Below are positions 6,544-7,805 of a DNA stretch of 7,805 bases, piece by piece (positions within the stretch are counted from its first letter, which is position 1; each line of letters opens with the position of its first letter). Where the stretch lies: contig DKLE01000133.1 of the NCBI GenBank assembly GCA_002455605.1, positions 1-7,805 on the forward strand, in the 5' to 3' direction. Position numbers and translations under genes: made by a program. The notes beneath the pieces are model-generated. The model ran no database searches. It was not told where the DNA came from and saw nothing but the letters and a program-made list of their open reading frames with translations. This DNA is from Firmicutes bacterium UBA6648. GTDB lineage: Bacteria; Bacillota; Clostridia; Peptostreptococcales; Anaerovoracaceae.

Positions 6544-6573
6544 ATTTGAAAATATTTGAACGTAATGTGTCAA
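6544..6573 (-). promoter_or_regulatory. Candidate sigma-A promoter of the biosynthetic operon
   Basis: A perfect -35 hexamer TTGACA at 6568-6573 on the minus strand, followed after 18 bases by TCAAAT at 6544-6549, a four-of-six match to TATAAT. Transcription would begin near 6537 and give a leader of about 120 bases. Two copies of TTCAAAT, ten bases apart, lie in the spacer and -10 region (6544-6550 and 6554-6560). The -10 is weak, so the promoter may need an activator or the true -10 may be elsewhere. Confidence 0.4.
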
Positions 6574-6726
6574 TAAATTTTCTTTAGATCTATGTCCAAT
6601 ATATGTTCAACCTTCAGGTAACATTCCTTAAAGCTTATTTCTTTATTTAAGTTTTGTTTTTAACCAATATAGTTGGACTGTTTAAAGCTAAATCAATATC
6701 TGTCACATCCAATGATATATATTCAT

Positions 6727-6768
6727 AAAAAAAAGCTGTAGACAAAGAAATATATCTTTATCTACAGC
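6727..6768 (-). terminator. Rho-independent terminator of the anti-sigma gene
   Basis: On the minus strand a 14-base-pair stem (arms 6755-6768 and 6735-6748, with one G-U pair) encloses a six-base loop, followed by eight T (6727-6734). It begins 37 bases after the anti-sigma stop codon. The other strand has no T-run after the stem, so it acts in one direction only. It separates the sigma/anti-sigma unit from the operon that follows. Confidence 0.92.
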
Positions 6769-6804
6769 CTGATAACTCCTATTAGGATTTATTTTAAATT
6801 TATA

Positions 6805-7710
6805 TTATTTTATGATTTCAAATTCCTGTATTCCCATATAACCCGGAGCAATTTCATATTTATTGAAAACAATTACAGGATTTCCTTTCTTATTTACATA
6901 GAATTGCTGATTGTCACTAATGGTTGTAAACCCATCAATACCGTCACTGCCATCCCAATACATAGCATCGGCCTCTTTGCTTCGTTCCGCAATCTGCTCT
7001 TTTATCTGTTTATCAGCTATTTCTTTATACTTTTCTCCCAATAAATCTCTCAGAGCAAGGGGCTGGCTTGTTGTCAAATCATAATTGTAGTAAAACATAT
7101 CAAAGTATGCACTTGCCATGGTCTGTGTTTTATACACAGAAAAGGATAGAACCTTATCATTCACACAGGTCACGTTGTAATCTACATCAATTTCCCTCTG
7201 CATAAAATCTTCTTCTTTTCCGCCTGTTTCTAAAAATGCCTTCTTGTCTTCTTTGGTCATTGCTTTGGTTTCATCAACTGCAGCAGTTACCTGTTTATGA
7301 ACCAGCTCATTAATCCTTTTTTGAAGTTCCTTATCTTTTAATCCTTCAATTCCCGGAATCTTCATATCTGCTACATAAGCATCCGTCTCTTCATGAACCT
7401 GTTCTATTGTAAATACTTTCGCTAAGCTCCCCAATACTGGAATTTCAGACACTGTGTCTGCAAATGCTTTATTGGTGTTCACCCCTAAGCCAAAGGATCC
7501 GATAACGATAACTGCTGCTGCCGCAACACTTCCAATTTGTCTTTTCATTTTTTTGTCCCTCTTCAATCTTTGTTGTTTTAAATCTTCCTGTAATAATTCT
7601 GTTTCTGCCTGATTAATTGTATTTTGAACCATCTGAGCTAACTGAGCAGGAATTTCCACATTTTCATATATATCTTTCAGTTCAGAAAATTTATCATTCT
7701 TATTCAACAT
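6805..7710 (-). CDS. RsiV-like transmembrane anti-sigma factor (DUF4163/DUF3298 ectodomain)
   Basis: 301 aa. It would hold an ECF sigma factor at the membrane until an envelope signal triggers its proteolysis. Seen: a charged, largely helical cytoplasmic part (1-58), one membrane segment at about 59-78, and a possible signal-peptidase-like site AFA-D at 82-85. The ectodomain ends in FNKYEIAPGYMGIQEFEI, the hallmark of DUF3298 proteins of the RsiV type. In Bacillus subtilis RsiV the ectodomain binds lysozyme and is then cut by signal peptidase and RasP. Whether lysozyme is the signal here is inference. The ATG at 7708-7710 overlaps the end of the sigma gene by 11 bases, the usual coupling of sigma with anti-sigma. 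A strong terminator follows, so no oatA-like gene is joined downstream. Confidence 0.88.
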   Translation of the reverse strand: MLNKNDKFSELKDIYENVEIPAQLAQMVQNTINQAETELLQEDLKQQRLKRDKKMKRQIGSVAAAAVIVIGSFGLGVNTNKAFADTVSEIPVLGSLAKVFTIEQVHEETDAYVADMKIPGIEGLKDKELQKRINELVHKQVTAAVDETKAMTKEDKKAFLETGGKEEDFMQREIDVDYNVTCVNDKVLSFSVYKTQTMASAYFDMFYYNYDLTTSQPLALRDLLGEKYKEIADKQIKEQIAERSKEADAMYWDGSDGIDGFTTISDNQQFYVNKKGNPVIVFNKYEIAPGYMGIQEFEIIK

Positions 7711-7804
7711 TACTCAATTCCCCCTCTTTCATTTGAACTTTCAATGAACGCAGACCCCTGTACAATCTGCTTTTTACGGAGTTAAGATTTTCTTCCAGTA
7801 CTTT
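7700..7804 (-). CDS. ECF-like RNA polymerase sigma factor, C-terminal end
   Basis: Only the last 34 codons are in the window; the gene continues past the right edge. The visible peptide contains NSVKSRLYRGLRSLK, which matches the end of the region 4 helix-turn-helix of sigma-70 family factors (the common T-V-K-S-R-L-x-R-A/G-x-x-x-L block that contacts the -35 element). It ends in TAA at 7700-7702, eleven bases inside the anti-sigma gene, so the two are translationally coupled. The pairing with an RsiV-like protein suggests a SigV-type envelope-stress factor. This stretch is too short to name the subgroup. Confidence 0.85.
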   Translation of the reverse strand, partial: KVLEENLNSVKSRLYRGLRSLKVQMKEGELSNVE

Positions 7805-7805
7805 G

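Larger units (their letters stand above)
6415..6804. other. Gene-free region between the sigma/anti-sigma unit and the biosynthetic operon
   Basis: About 390 AT-rich bases with no convincing protein gene on either strand. It contains the terminator of the anti-sigma gene (6727-6768), a candidate promoter (6544-6573), a candidate three-codon leader ORF (6486-6497) and the ribosome binding site of the radical SAM gene. Between 6595 and 6720 there are three loosely similar CCAAT-ATAT stretches (6595-6604, 6663-6671, 6708-6720) with no known role. I looked for the T-box consensus and for RNA genes and saw none. Confidence 0.7.

Noticed and set aside
6433..6726. T-box or amino-acid riboswitch in the operon leader
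   Set aside because: I looked for the T-box consensus and for a terminator/antiterminator hairpin with a T-run before the first gene and found neither.

Overview
The window looks like a piece of a low-GC Gram-positive chromosome, most likely a clostridium or relative (Bacillota). It is visibly AT-rich, it has strong AGGAGG-type ribosome binding sites, and it carries an ECF sigma factor with an RsiV-type anti-sigma factor. The taxonomic placement is inference. Every gene I can support lies on the minus strand, so transcription runs from high to low coordinates.

Right end (about 6805-7804): the last 34 codons of a sigma-70 family (ECF-like) sigma factor, overlapping a complete RsiV-like transmembrane anti-sigma factor. 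A strong intrinsic terminator (6727-6768) closes this unit. Next comes a gene-free stretch of about 390 bases (6415-6804). It holds that terminator, a possible promoter and a possible three-codon leader ORF preceded by a good ribosome binding site.

Centre and left (1-6414): a tightly packed operon. In order of transcription it encodes a cobalamin-binding-domain radical SAM enzyme, a zinc-dependent histone-deacetylase/acetylpolyamine-amidohydrolase family protein, a GNAT acetyltransferase, aconitase-family large and small subunits (LeuC/LeuD-like), a beta-decarboxylating NAD dehydrogenase (LeuB/TtuC-like), and the N-terminal half of a homocitrate/isopropylmalate synthase-like enzyme cut by the window edge. 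Gaps are 18-44 bases, and two junctions in the LeuC-LeuD-LeuB-like run are ATGA overlaps.

The last four genes make a complete set for 2-oxoacid chain elongation: condense with acetyl-CoA, isomerise the hydroxyl, then oxidise and decarboxylate. The residues that normally set substrate in leucine, lysine or coenzyme B pathways are changed in the small subunit and the dehydrogenase. Together with an acetyltransferase, a deacetylase-fold amidohydrolase and a B12 radical SAM enzyme, this does not look like an ordinary leucine operon. My reading (inference) is a specialised pathway that builds an extended, probably N-acetyl-protected and perhaps radical-methylated amino acid. In logic it resembles the phosphinothricin and FR-900098 pathways or the homophenylalanine (Hph) cassettes. 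No phosphonate-specific gene, aminotransferase, ligase or transporter is visible here; the operon may continue beyond position 1.
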